From the NCBI GenBank assembly GCA_035505375.1, contig DATJQV010000081.1, positions 215,423 through 279,422 on the forward strand: a stretch of 64,000 nt of DNA, written 5' to 3'. Shown here piece by piece: positions 53,357 through 63,500 of this stretch. The notes beneath the pieces were generated by a model, which saw only the letters and a list, made by a program, of their open reading frames with translations, had not been told where the DNA came from and made no database searches. Position numbers and translations under genes: made by a program. Positions within the stretch are counted from its first letter, which is position 1. Every line of letters begins with the position of its first letter. Source of the DNA: a bacterium. Its GTDB lineage: Bacteria; Hydrothermota; Tepidihabitantia; Tepidihabitantales; Tepidihabitantaceae.

Positions 53357-54304
53357 ATGCGAGCCGGCGCTGTCGGCGTACTATGTGCCGTCTGCTGCGT
53401 CGTTCTTGTCTCCGCCTGCATGGCCCCGCCCGCGTCCCAGAGCCCGGCGCGGACTCAGCCCGTTCCCCCGACCATGACCGGACCGCAGACGTCCCCCGGC
53501 GCGCCGGAAACCGAGCAACTCCCCGTTGGTCTCAGCCGACCGACCATCGTAGTCCTGGTCAGGGACATCCCCAAGGAAGGCATCGTTGCCGTCACCGACG
53601 AGATGCTCCGGCCCGGGGTGACCGAGGCGCTGACCTCACAAGCATTCCACTCCCGCGGCTTCCCGGTTGTGGACGAGGCCACAGTGATGCAGGCGCTGAA
53701 CAAAGACGAACTGCTCCGAATCCTCCAAGGCGACGACCCGGCCGCGAGCAAGGTCGGGCGTCGCTCCGGTGCGGAGGTAGTTGTAGCCGGTACGGTGCAG
53801 CAGTCGAGCGAACACCGGACCGCGGGCAGCAAACCGACCGATGTCTTCAGAATCGAGCTTTCGGCCCGGGCGGTAGACGCCGCGACCACCAGAGTTCTGG
53901 GTTCGAGCGAGATGCTTGTCGAGTCCCCGTCTGGTGCGGATTCCGTGCGTAAGCGCGCCGCCGACTCAGCCGCGGCCGAACTGGCGGCGAGAATACTCGA
54001 CAACTGGAAGGCCCCGTCAACTATCACCGAGATTCACGCCGACAACGCCGACTACCAGCGCGTCGAGCTGTTCAAGTCGATCATACGGAGCGAGGCCCCC
54101 GGAATCGACTCGGTGGTGACCAGCTCACTCGACGGACAATCGGCGGTGGTCGAGGTGATATCGGAAGAGTCATCGCAGCAGCTGCTTGCCCGGATTGACC
54201 GATGCACAACCTCGATACCATTCACGGTCAAGAGCATTTCGGGCAACCGGATTGACATTCGGTTCCTGGACGCACCGGAAAAGTGCGAGCCGGACCTGAA
54301 GTGA
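53357..54304 (+). CDS. Lipoprotein with CsgG/FlgT-like features
   Basis: 315 residues from ATG 53357 (GGAG 6 nt upstream; ATG 53309 is an alternative). Lipobox VSAC, a Pro-rich linker, then VLVRDIPKEGIVAVTDEML...VVDEATVMQALNKDE...GAEVVVAGTVQQSSE, the same general fold as the gene at 51734, and a final domain of about 90 residues (HADNADYQRVELFKSII). Confidence 0.72.
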   Translation: MRAGAVGVLCAVCCVVLVSACMAPPASQSPARTQPVPPTMTGPQTSPGAPETEQLPVGLSRPTIVVLVRDIPKEGIVAVTDEMLRPGVTEALTSQAFHSRGFPVVDEATVMQALNKDELLRILQGDDPAASKVGRRSGAEVVVAGTVQQSSEHRTAGSKPTDVFRIELSARAVDAATTRVLGSSEMLVESPSGADSVRKRAADSAAAELAARILDNWKAPSTITEIHADNADYQRVELFKSIIRSEAPGIDSVVTSSLDGQSAVVEVISEESSQQLLARIDRCTTSIPFTVKSISGNRIDIRFLDAPEKCEPDLK

Positions 54305-54442
54305 GATGGTCAAACTGCAAGCATGAAAGGCAGAGTCCCAGGGACAAAGCCAGACGGACAGGTCAGTAAATCACCACGTCTGACCCAGGACTTTGGACTT
54401 ACGGCTTGATACGTCCATGGTCCTTACAACTTCGACCTTCTC

Positions 54443-55258
54443 TTACCTGACGATTCGGCCGATGCGGCTGAACCGGATGGCCCACGGCGAGAGAATTACG
54501 CGGGCGATGTTCGGTGCCGCGTCGGACGAAAAGTAGATTACCAGCGGCTTGCCGCGCAGGTAGCGAAGGTCGAGCGGACCCCAGAACCGGGCGTCCTCGG
54601 AATTGTCGCGATTGTCACCCATAGCAAAGACGTGCCCGGCCGGCACTACCACCGGCCCGAACTGGTCTCGCACGTAGGCGGAATAGTCGGACTCGTAGAA
54701 CCCCCGTTCCTCCCAGGCTCTTTGGAAATCGGCTTGCGGCGGTGTGGGTTCGAAACCGGGCAGCGTCCGAGAGTCCGTGTGCACTGCGTACGGCTCGGCC
54801 TGCAGCCTGCCGTTCACGTATAGCTCCTTGTTCCGGTACTCGACCGTGTCGCCGGCGACGGCGATGCAGCGCTTGATGAAATTGCGGGGCACGTACCATG
54901 TGAAAAAGTGAGCCCGACTGTCCCAGAAGAGCGGCAGCAGCGGCAGCCAGCGGGGAAACAGCCTTGCGTAGCGCTCCGGCGGCTGCGGGTCGTCGGTGTC
55001 GACCGGGAAACGGAACACGATGATGTCCCCCCGCTTCGGACTCGAAACCGGGATAATGGTCTTGTCGGTGAACGGCAGCTTCACCCCGTAGACGAACTTG
55101 TTCACGAGCATGAAGTCGCCGATGAGAATGGTGTTGAGCATCGAGCCGGTCGGCACCATGAACGCCTCGACCACGAACGAGCGGATGAGCAGGACCGCGA
55201 TGATCACCGGCGTCCACTCGCGGCCGAGATTACGCAGCCAGCCGAGCCCGCCCTTCAC
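54443..55258 (-). CDS. lepB: Signal peptidase I (copy 1)
   Basis: 271 residues. One N-terminal helix, VPTGSMLNTILIGDF (Ser nucleophile), KRCIAVAGDTVEY (Lys base) and GDNRDNSEDARFWG. A complete S26A enzyme removing Sec signal peptides at the inner membrane. Confidence 0.93.
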   Translation of the reverse strand: MKGGLGWLRNLGREWTPVIIAVLLIRSFVVEAFMVPTGSMLNTILIGDFMLVNKFVYGVKLPFTDKTIIPVSSPKRGDIIVFRFPVDTDDPQPPERYARLFPRWLPLLPLFWDSRAHFFTWYVPRNFIKRCIAVAGDTVEYRNKELYVNGRLQAEPYAVHTDSRTLPGFEPTPPQADFQRAWEERGFYESDYSAYVRDQFGPVVVPAGHVFAMGDNRDNSEDARFWGPLDLRYLRGKPLVIYFSSDAAPNIARVILSPWAIRFSRIGRIVR

Positions 55259-55408
55259 AGCTTAGCGCCTGGGTCAGTTGTCAGCACAGACGGTCAGTAT
55301 AGGACAGGAGGGGTCAAAGTGCAAGGTGCAAGACACAAGATGCAAGATGGCAGACCGTCGTGGCAAGCACATTGAGACTTGCTTGCGTCGATTGCGCGCC
55401 TGAGGGCG
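55259..55408. other. Spacer with word repeat
   Basis: gtgcaaggtgcaagacac and aagatgcaagatggcag (about 55318-55360) lie between the two signal peptidase genes. Confidence 0.5.
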
Positions 55409-56203
55409 TTAACGAACGAGCCGGCCGATGCGGTTGAACCGGATGGCCCACGGCGAGAGCGCCATCTTTGGAATGTTTATGGGATACCCGGCCGCGGCCG
55501 TGGACATGTACATGACCAGCGGCTTGCCCCGGATGTGGCGCAGATCGAGCGGGCCGAAGAACCGCGCGTCCTCCGAGTTGTCTCGATTGTCACCCATGAC
55601 GAAGATACACCCCGATGGAACCACGATCGGGCCGAACTGGTCGCGGACATAGGCGGAAAGCTCGGTACGGAAGAAATCGTGCCGCTCCCATCGTCGCTGG
55701 TAATCGCTGAGCTTAGGCAGACCGGGGAATGTCCTTCCATCAACGTGCTGCACGTAGGGCTCGACCTGTTGCTTGCCGTTCACGTAGAGCTGTTTGTCCC
55801 GGTACTCGACCGTGTCGCCGGCTACCGCGACGCAGCGCTTAATCAGGGAGAGCGGCGTGTACCACTGGAAGAAACCTTTGGAGCTGTTCCAGAACAAAGG
55901 CAACAGCGGAAGCTGGGCGGGGAAGATGCGGCTCGCCCCCGGCGGCACGTCCGGGTCCAGCGGGAACCGAAAGATAACAATGTCCCCGCGCTTCGGGCTC
56001 GACACATGCACGATCGTCCTGTCGGTGAAAGGCAGCCTCACTCCGTAGACGAACTTGTTCACGAGCATGAAGTCGCCGATGAGAATGGTGTTGAGCATCG
56101 AGCCGGTCGGCACCATGAACGCCTCAACCAGGAAGGAACGGATGAGCAGGACAGCGATGATTACCGGGCCCCAGTCGCGGACGAGGTTACGAAGCCAGCG
56201 CAT
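55409..56203 (-). CDS. lepB: Signal peptidase I (copy 2)
   Basis: 264 residues, colinear with copy 1: VPTGSMLNTILIGDFMLVNKF identical over the Ser box, KRCVAVAGDTVEY for Lys, GDNRDNSEDARFFG. Differences cluster in the periplasmic insert. A tandem duplicate; possibly different substrate ranges. Confidence 0.93.
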   Translation of the reverse strand: MRWLRNLVRDWGPVIIAVLLIRSFLVEAFMVPTGSMLNTILIGDFMLVNKFVYGVRLPFTDRTIVHVSSPKRGDIVIFRFPLDPDVPPGASRIFPAQLPLLPLFWNSSKGFFQWYTPLSLIKRCVAVAGDTVEYRDKQLYVNGKQQVEPYVQHVDGRTFPGLPKLSDYQRRWERHDFFRTELSAYVRDQFGPIVVPSGCIFVMGDNRDNSEDARFFGPLDLRHIRGKPLVMYMSTAAAGYPINIPKMALSPWAIRFNRIGRLVR

Positions 56204-56251
56204 AAGTTCTGTTTGACGCAGCTAGTAGAGCCGCGGTTGGCCGGCCATGGC

Positions 56252-56761
56252 TCATTCGGTAAACAGATCCTCCAGCCGCCGTCGGGCGAACTCGCGCCCC
56301 AACCGGGCCGCTCCGGCCATTCCCTCATCCGGCCCAGCGTGAAGCTCCTCCCACACCTCAGGCCGCAAGGTCAGGTGAATTCGTCCCGCTCCACACTTCT
56401 GACTTCTGCCATCTGACTTCTGACCTCTGACTTCGGTTGTGCGTCGAACCCCGCTTCCCTCTCCGTCGCGCATGAACTCGACCCTGCAGCCCTTCGCTCG
56501 GACGTGGCTGATGTTCCCCTTGCCCATAGTGCAGCCGGAACTGAACTGGACGCCGTCCACGAAGCAGGTGTACGGAGTACCGGCGGGGCAAGAAACCCGG
56601 GCTCTCAGCTCGAACGGCGAGGCCGCCAGCTTCCGCCGGGCGTAGGTGCCGGCCTTGAGGCCGAGCACCAGCCATGGCCCCAGATGGCCATGAAAACGGG
56701 TGGCCTGCCTGAGCACATTGGTGGGAATCACGCGCCCAATATACCCGAACCCGGACGACAT
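56252..56761 (-). CDS. FmdE-like protein
   Basis: 169 residues. FHGHLGPWLVLGLKAGTYA and CFVDGVQFSSGCTMGKGNI are the family signature of FmdE (formylmethanofuran dehydrogenase subunit E-like), including the metal-binding Cys/His residues. Between residues 106 and 126 an insert (TEVRGQKSDGRSQK) encoded by cttctgacttctg words interrupts the domain without breaking the frame. The role in bacteria is unknown. Confidence 0.75.
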   Translation of the reverse strand: MSSGFGYIGRVIPTNVLRQATRFHGHLGPWLVLGLKAGTYARRKLAASPFELRARVSCPAGTPYTCFVDGVQFSSGCTMGKGNISHVRAKGCRVEFMRDGEGSGVRRTTEVRGQKSDGRSQKCGAGRIHLTLRPEVWEELHAGPDEGMAGAARLGREFARRRLEDLFTE

Positions 56762-56986
56762 GCAAGCCGGCCAGCCGGAACAAGAAGACTACCGCCAAGG
56801 ACGCCGAGAGCGCCAACTACGGGAAGGATGAAGGCTGAGGGATGAAGGATGAGCGCCAGCTCCGGCTTCCTGGTTTGGCCCTTCGGGCTTCAGCCCTTCC
56901 TGTTTCATCCCTTCGTCTTCATGTCTCGGTGTTCCTGGCCGACCTTCCCGCGCTTGACGCGCCAACCGCGGCGAGGATACTTCCCC

Positions 56987-58057
56987 GTGGTCTATCTCCT
57001 TTTCAAGGTCGCGTCGGCGGTCGGCATGGGACTCGTGCTCAAACGGGCAGACGCCCTCTCGCTCGAGCGCCTGAGTCTTATCCGCATCAACTACGCGGTC
57101 GCGGCAGTTATCGGATTCTTCGCCACAGTCGCGCTCGGACAAGCCCACATCTCGGGTCCCGCAGCAATGCTTGCGGCCGTCACCGGCATTCTCTTCGTTG
57201 CCGGCCTCCTCATCTGGGCTCGCGCGATACAGGCAGCCGGGCTTGCCCATTCAGTTGTGGCGATGCGCACGGCCGTTGTCATCCCGCTCCTCGCGGCCGT
57301 GTTCATCTGGCACGAACAACCCTCAATGCTCGAGATAGCCGGCAGCTTCGTGGCCCTGCTTGCGCTCGCGCTCGTCCTGTACGATGTCGCCAGGCGTGAA
57401 ACGCCCGTCGGAGAAGAGACAACCGCCAAGGACGCCAAGACCGCCAAGGTTTCGAACTCCGGAATTCCGACTCCTCCCCAGTCTCTGACCCCTGACCCCC
57501 AATCCCTGAACTCAACCACCAGGACACCCAGACACGCAGGGGCCGAGGGCGGGGACATGACCGGATTGTCCGACAATCCGGATCGTGTCCCAAGCCCGGC
57601 AATCTCCAACCTAGAATCTAGAATCTCAAGTCTCCCTTCCCGGCTCTGGCTCGTGCTGCTCTTTCTTGTCGAGGGGCTCACGATGATCCCGGCGCTCGTC
57701 TTCAGCAAGGGAATGCCCACAAACGAAACCATGCCGTTCCAGACGGTTATCTTCGTATCCGCATTCTTTGTCACCACGCTGCTCTACTACGTACGCCGGC
57801 CAGGGCTGCAGAGAGATACGCTCAAATGGGGTACCCTGCTCGGCTCAGCCAATTTCGGCAACTACCTCTTCCTCGTTCTGGCGCTCTCGAGCCTGCCCGG
57901 GCTCGTGGTCTACCCGGTGATTGCCGCCGGTGAGGTCGGCCTGCTGGCCGTGGCCGGTGTGGTCTTGTGGAAAGAGAAGGTCGGCGTCCGCAGTTGGCTC
58001 GGTATCGCCCTGACCGTCATTTCTGTCGTCCTCATCCAGCTCGGCAAATCGGCCTGA
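56987..58057 (+). CDS. EamA-family transporter with repeat-derived linker
   Basis: 356 residues from GTG 56987 (GAGGAT upstream). The longer frame from 56849 begins in word-repeat DNA and is rejected. Ten predicted helices in two EamA halves (VYLLFKVASAVGMGLVLKR..., LLFLVEGLTMIPALVFSKG...). The halves are joined by a hydrophilic linker (57400-57645) consisting almost wholly of word repeats (TTAKDAKTAKV, SLTPDPQSLN, ISNLESRISS). Drug/metabolite exporter superfamily; substrate unknown. Confidence 0.85.
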   Translation: MVYLLFKVASAVGMGLVLKRADALSLERLSLIRINYAVAAVIGFFATVALGQAHISGPAAMLAAVTGILFVAGLLIWARAIQAAGLAHSVVAMRTAVVIPLLAAVFIWHEQPSMLEIAGSFVALLALALVLYDVARRETPVGEETTAKDAKTAKVSNSGIPTPPQSLTPDPQSLNSTTRTPRHAGAEGGDMTGLSDNPDRVPSPAISNLESRISSLPSRLWLVLLFLVEGLTMIPALVFSKGMPTNETMPFQTVIFVSAFFVTTLLYYVRRPGLQRDTLKWGTLLGSANFGNYLFLVLALSSLPGLVVYPVIAAGEVGLLAVAGVVLWKEKVGVRSWLGIALTVISVVLIQLGKSA

Positions 58058-58113
58058 CCCGCCGCATCAATCTACAGACGTCAATCTCCAATCAACTAAC
58101 GGCCGGGCGGATA

Positions 58114-59550
58114 TCAGAAGGCCGTCTTGACGATAGTCGCGGTAGCCGACGTGCCGGCCCTCGGGCCGGCTGGTGACAAGAAGTAGACTCCGGGCCGGAG
58201 GCCGGCACCAATTCTGTCGCCATTGCACACAGCGACCTGCCGGCCGGTGACGTCCGACAGAGTGAAGAGTTCGGTCTCATGCCCCGGGACTCGGGCAAAG
58301 GAAGTGAACGGATTGGGCCGAACCAGAAAATGAGTTGGCCTCAAGGCGTGCCCGGTCAGAGGCTCCGCGACGCCGACGTTGCCCAGCGAATCGGTCTTGA
58401 TGAGATAGACATCATCGCCGTCTGGCGCGCTGTCCTCGTACGTGCCACTGACTATGTAGCCACCATCCAAGGTCTGTTGGACGGAGCGGGCCTCGTCATA
58501 TCCCGTCCCACCATAGGTTCTGGTCCAGAGTGTGTCGCCTTGAGAATTGGTTTTGATGAGATAAACGTCGTGCCCTTGACCGAGGGACGAGTAGGCATAA
58601 CCTGCGACGATGTAGCCGCCATCAGTCGTCTGTTGGACGGAGTTGCCTGCATCGTACAGCGGTCCGCCGTAGGTTCTGGTCCAGAGCGTGTCTCCTTGAG
58701 CATCGGTCTTGATGAGGAAGACGTGGTCGTAGACCCCTGAACCAAAGGAGGCCGTGAAGCCTACAATGATGTAGCCTCCGTCAGTGGTTTGTTGAACGGA
58801 GCAACCGCAATCGTTACTTGTCCCGCCATAGGTTCTTGTCCAGAGTGTCTCACCCGAGACGTTGGTCTTGACGACGTAGATGTCAGAATACCCAGCGCCG
58901 AAGGAATTGGTTGTGCCCGTGATGACATAGCCTCCGTCGGTGGTCTGTCGGATGGAGCTGGCCTCGTCGTAGTCTGTTCCACCGTAGGATCTGGTCCATA
59001 GGGTGTCGCCTTGGGAATTGGTCCTGATGACGTAGAAGTCCCCGCCGCCTGCGTCGTATGAGCAGGTATAGCCGGCGATGACGTAGCCACCATCGACGGT
59101 CTGTTGGACTGAGTTGCCCCAGTCATCGACATACCCGCCATAGGTTCGCGTCCAGAGTGTATCGCCAGATGCACTAGTCTTGACGAGATAGACATCTTTA
59201 AACTCGCTCTTGGAATACTCGACATAGCCGGTGATTACGTAGCCACCGTCGCTAGTCTGCTGACCTGACAAGCCAGCGCAGTATCCTGGGCCGACGTACA
59301 TTCTAGACCACAGCATGTTACCGTGAGCATTAGTCTTGATGAGATAGAAAGCGCCGCTGTCGGCACCGAAAGACCACGTGGCGCCCGCAATCATGTAGCC
59401 ACCGTCGCTAGTCTGCTGTACCGAGTTGCCGTAGTCAGTGCCTGCCCCGCCATAGGTTCTCCACCAACTCGTCTGGGCGGAGGCAATTGAGGTAAGGCAG
59501 ACAGCGGACAGGAGAATGATCAGGTCAGGAGCGTAGACCTTCTTTGTCAC
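58114..59550 (-). CDS. Secreted beta-propeller protein with type IX-like sorting domain
   Basis: 478 residues with signal peptide. About seven repeats of 49-50 residues: GNSVQQTSDGGYMIAG ... LIKTNAHGNMLWSRMYVG. The C-terminal domain PNPFTSFARVPGHETELFTL...GAGLRPGVYFLSP is the type A sorting-domain pattern (NPF, then LRPGVYFL). Predicted to be secreted through the type IX route and surface attached. Confidence 0.85.
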   Translation of the reverse strand: MTKKVYAPDLIILLSAVCLTSIASAQTSWWRTYGGAGTDYGNSVQQTSDGGYMIAGATWSFGADSGAFYLIKTNAHGNMLWSRMYVGPGYCAGLSGQQTSDGGYVITGYVEYSKSEFKDVYLVKTSASGDTLWTRTYGGYVDDWGNSVQQTVDGGYVIAGYTCSYDAGGGDFYVIRTNSQGDTLWTRSYGGTDYDEASSIRQTTDGGYVITGTTNSFGAGYSDIYVVKTNVSGETLWTRTYGGTSNDCGCSVQQTTDGGYIIVGFTASFGSGVYDHVFLIKTDAQGDTLWTRTYGGPLYDAGNSVQQTTDGGYIVAGYAYSSLGQGHDVYLIKTNSQGDTLWTRTYGGTGYDEARSVQQTLDGGYIVSGTYEDSAPDGDDVYLIKTDSLGNVGVAEPLTGHALRPTHFLVRPNPFTSFARVPGHETELFTLSDVTGRQVAVCNGDRIGAGLRPGVYFLSPAGPRAGTSATATIVKTAF

Positions 59551-59983
59551 ATCTCCGCCCTTAATGTCTGTGGTTCGTGGCGTTCCGCGGACTTCGGGAA
59601 TTCCGCACGATCGATGAGTCGATTGTAAGTCGCGCGGGGGAGCGAGTCAAGAGGATGCGAACGAACGGTTGGTGATAGGCAGGCGAACGCCAAACGCGCG
59701 CGTTGCTCATCGACGGTGCCCCAAGTCCGGTGACGAAACGGCGATTCTTGACGCGCGGGCACCTGACCGCTCGCCGCCTACAGCCGACGGCAGAGTGCCG
59801 CCGGCGGGCGGGAACCGACTTCGGAGCCGATGAGACAAATCCGTATCATTCGCCGGGAGCTGGTCTTTGAGGTTATCTGCTTGCGGCTTGTGGCTTTAGG
59901 CCTGAAGCCGAGAAACTGACACCCCCACCTAGGGGATTGCCCCGCAGATAGTAGACAGGATTCAGTAGGCAGTAGACAGGGGG
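59551..59983. other. Intergenic before array 4
   Basis: Contains the words gtagacaggattcagtaggc and cagtagacagg at 59950-59980, related to the segment at 405-440. No gene is seen. Confidence 0.45.
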
Positions 59984-60247
59984 GTTACCTCCACAGCAAT
60001 TCCCGGGTGAACCTCCACCGGAATTCGCCGGGTTGGTCTACCGGTTGCCCTCCAACTTGCTCTCAGGGTTAGTCTACGGGTTGCTCCACCGGTTCCTCTC
60101 CGGGTTGGTCGGAGCGTTGCGGCCCGACCAACCCTGCGGGTTCCTGTCCGGGTTGATCCCGAGGTAGCTCCGGCCGTTGCTCTCCGGATTGCTCCGAGGC
60201 TTATCTCCCGAGTTGTTCCTCCCGTTGCTGTCCGGATTGTCGAGTCA
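59984..60247. repeat. Degenerate 12-nt tandem array 4 (22 units)
   Basis: Units gttgctctccgg, gttcctctccgg, gttggtctaccg, attgctccgagg, gttgctgtccgg in unbroken phase. The minus strand reads as x-x-A-T tetrads (RRAT AGAT SGST RTGT RAAT) in a frame open from 60303 to 59962. No homology to a protein family; kept as repeat. Confidence 0.85.
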
Positions 60248-60349
60248 ATGCGGTCGGACGCAGCCATTCGGAGGGCCTTGGCGCCCTCATGTCGGCTCTC
60301 CACCGGCGCAATGCGGTCCGTGGCCCGCTGTCGGTCGCCTCGGAGTTAG

Positions 60350-60378
60350 TTGACGTATTTCCAGGGTTCAACTAGGAT
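60350..60378 (+). promoter_or_regulatory. Predicted sigma70 promoter of the papain-like gene
   Basis: TTGACG (60350-60355), 17-nt spacer, TAGGAT (60373-60378), about 128 nt before the start codon. Confidence 0.55.
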
Positions 60379-60505
60379 ATTAACGTGACGAAATGTCCGT
60401 GTACGCGGACTGCTGTCGGCCAGTTGGCGCTGCCGCCACACTGGGAGGTGATTCTTTCCGTTTTAGTTACAGCCATAGTCTCTTCCCTGGTCGGGAGGTA
60501 ATCAC

Positions 60506-63500
60506 ATGAAACCCAATGTCTGTTTTCGCCGGCTCCTGGTGTTTGCCGCCGTGTTTATCGGCCGGGCCGTGGCGCAGCCTCAACTGCCCACGAATCTGCC
60601 GCCCGGCAATGGCTCGGCCGGCTCGTCGGCCGCGACTCGCCAATCGCCGATTCCCCAATACCCGCTGCACCCGTGCGGCCTGATTCGTGAGGATCCGCGC
60701 ACGATTCCTTGGCTCATCCAGGACAAGCCCCATCCGGGCGGCGCCCGCACCTTCTCGGTTTCGGGCGACATCTCCAGCCAGATGCCGCCGGTCGGCGACC
60801 AGGGCCAACAGGGCTCCTGTACCGCTTGGGCGGTCGGATACTACCAGAAGACTCACTACGAGTGGCGCGAATACCATTGGAACGACTCCACGACCAGCCA
60901 CGAGTTCAGCGCCGCGTTCGTCTATAACCAGATTGACGGCGGCGCGGACCAGGGGTCGAGCTTCTCCGATGCGTTCTCTCTGATTGCCGACCAGGGCTGT
61001 GCGAGCGTAGCCGATTGTCCCTACAACCAGAACGACTACACGTCGTGGCCGTCGGAATCGGCCTACGCCCACGCCATCCCAAACCGGGGCAGCACCGGTC
61101 ACTGGTTCTGGATGAAGGACACGAACGGCATCAAGACGGCCAAGCAGCGCATCGACAGCGGGCTGACGACGGTCATCGGCATCTCGGTCTACCACAACTG
61201 GGACAGGATTGACAGCTTCGGCTACAAGTACTGCGTGGCCGACACTCCCGCGGGCAGCTACCGGGGCGGACATGCGATAACCATCGTCGGCTACAACGAT
61301 ACTCTGACCACGCACGACGGCCCGGGCGCCTTCCGGATAATCAACTCCTGGGGCACAGGCTGGGGCCAGTCCGGATACGCCTGGATGTCGTACAAGGCGG
61401 CCATCGACTCGGTGCTCTCCCAGCAGTCCGGCTGGTATCTCGACGACCTCGTTGGCTACACCCCGACCATGATCGGCCGGGTGAAAATCACCCACCCGGC
61501 CCGCGACAAGATCGGCATCCGCATGGGGGTGGGCCGTCCGTCGGCGCCGAAGTGGACGAAGGACTTCCGCGCGTGGCGGTACCCGCGAACCGACCAGTCC
61601 TTCCCGAACCACAACATCGTCTTCGACATGACCGAAGGCGAGCCGTACGTCACTGACGGCCAGACCGACACGGTCTTTGTGCGGGCGATAGACGACGTCT
61701 CCGACGGCAAGACCGGCACCATCAACTACTTCGCGGCCAAACACCTGGTCTGGAACGCTACCGCCGTGTCGCCCGACACGCCGGTCAGCATCCCTGACTA
61801 CAACGTCGGCGTCTATGCCCGGGCCAAGATGGTCCGGCCGCATGACGTGGGCGTGACCGTGATTCTCGCCCCGACCGGCACGGTCGACTCCGGCTCGACC
61901 ATCACCCCACAGGCAAGGGTGAAGAACTTCGGCATCGACACCACGACGTTCCCGGTTACCTTCCACATCGGCTCGGGCTACACCAACACCCAGACCGTCT
62001 CGAACCTCAAGAACGGCGACTCGGTTGTTGTCAGCTTCGCCAATTGGACCGCGGGCCAGCGCGGCACCTACGCTACGCGCTGCTCTACCGCCCTCACCGG
62101 CGACCAGAACCACGCCAACGACACGCTGGGCGGCTCGGTGACGGTACGGGTGACTGATGTCGGCGTCAGGACGATCATTGCCCCGACCGGCACCGTTGAC
62201 TCCGGCACCGTCATTACACCGCAGGCCCGCGTCAGGAATCTCGGGACTCAGGCCGCGACCTTCCCGGTCACCTTCCGCATCGGCGGCAGCTACACCAACA
62301 CCCAGACCGTTACCAACCTTGCATCCGGTGACTCGATTCTGGTCAGCTTCGCCAACTGGAGCGCGTCTCCCCGCGGCGTGCTGGCCACGCGCTGCTCCAC
62401 CGCCCTTACCGGGGACCAGGTTCACTCCAACGACACGCTGGGTGGCACGGTCACGGTGCGGGTCACCGATGTCGGGGTCAAAGCGATTATTGCCCCGACC
62501 GGCACCGTTGATTCCGGCTCGAGCGTCACCCCGCAGGCCCGGGTCAAGAACTACGGCACGGTTGCAGCGACATTCCCGGTGACGTTCCGTATCGGCTTAT
62601 CCTACAACAACACACAGACCGTCACGAGCCTCGCCGCCGGTGACTCCGTGGTCGTGTCGTTCAGTTCCTGGACCGCGGGCCAGCGCGGCACCTACGCCAC
62701 ACGCTGCTCGACCGGCCTTACCGGCGACCAGGTACACACTAACGACACACTGTCCGGTTCGGTGACCGTGCGAGTGACCAACGTTGGTGTGACCGCAATA
62801 CTCGTACCTCCCGACACCGTCGACTCCGGAGCGACCATCACCCCACAGGCTCGGGTCAAGAACTACGGCACCGATGTCGTAACATTCCCGGTAACCTTCC
62901 GTATCGGTACGACCTACAACAACACCCAGACCGTCACCAACCTCGCATCCGGTGACTCGGCGCTCGTGTCCTTCTCCACCTGGACCCCGACACAGCTCGG
63001 CACGTTCGCAAAGCGCTGCTCGACCGGGCTAACGGGCGACCAGGTACACACTAACGACACGCTCTCGGGCACCGTGACGGTACAAGTGACCAATGTCGGA
63101 GTGACCGCGATTGTCGCGCCGACCGGCACAGTGGACTCGGGGACCGTCGTCGCGCCGCAAGCGCGGGTCAAGAACTACGGAACCCACGCCGCGACCTTCC
63201 CGGTTACCTTCCGCATCGGGGCCTTATACACCAACACCCAGACCGTGACCAGCCTGGCGGCCGGCGATTCGGCTCTGGTCAGCTTCACCAACTGGACCGC
63301 AGCCCCACGCGGCTTGCTGGCCACGCGCTGCTCCACCGCCTTGGTGAACGACCAGAACCACGCCAACGATACTCTGTCAGGCACGGTGACGGTGCGGGTT
63401 ACAGATGTCGGCGTCAAAGCGATTATCGCCCCGACCGGAACAGTGGATTCGGGATCGACCATCACCCCGCAGGCCCGCGTGAAGAACTGCGGGACTAACA

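Noticed and set aside
56849-56986. N-terminal extension of the EamA transporter
   Set aside because: Encoded by word repeats (cttcgggcttcagcccttcc) and not by family-like sequence; GTG 56987 leads directly into the first helix.
60467-62425. 652-codon open frame on the minus strand
   Set aside because: Antisense of the papain-like protease, whose plus frame has all three catalytic motifs, a signal peptide and a ribosome binding site.
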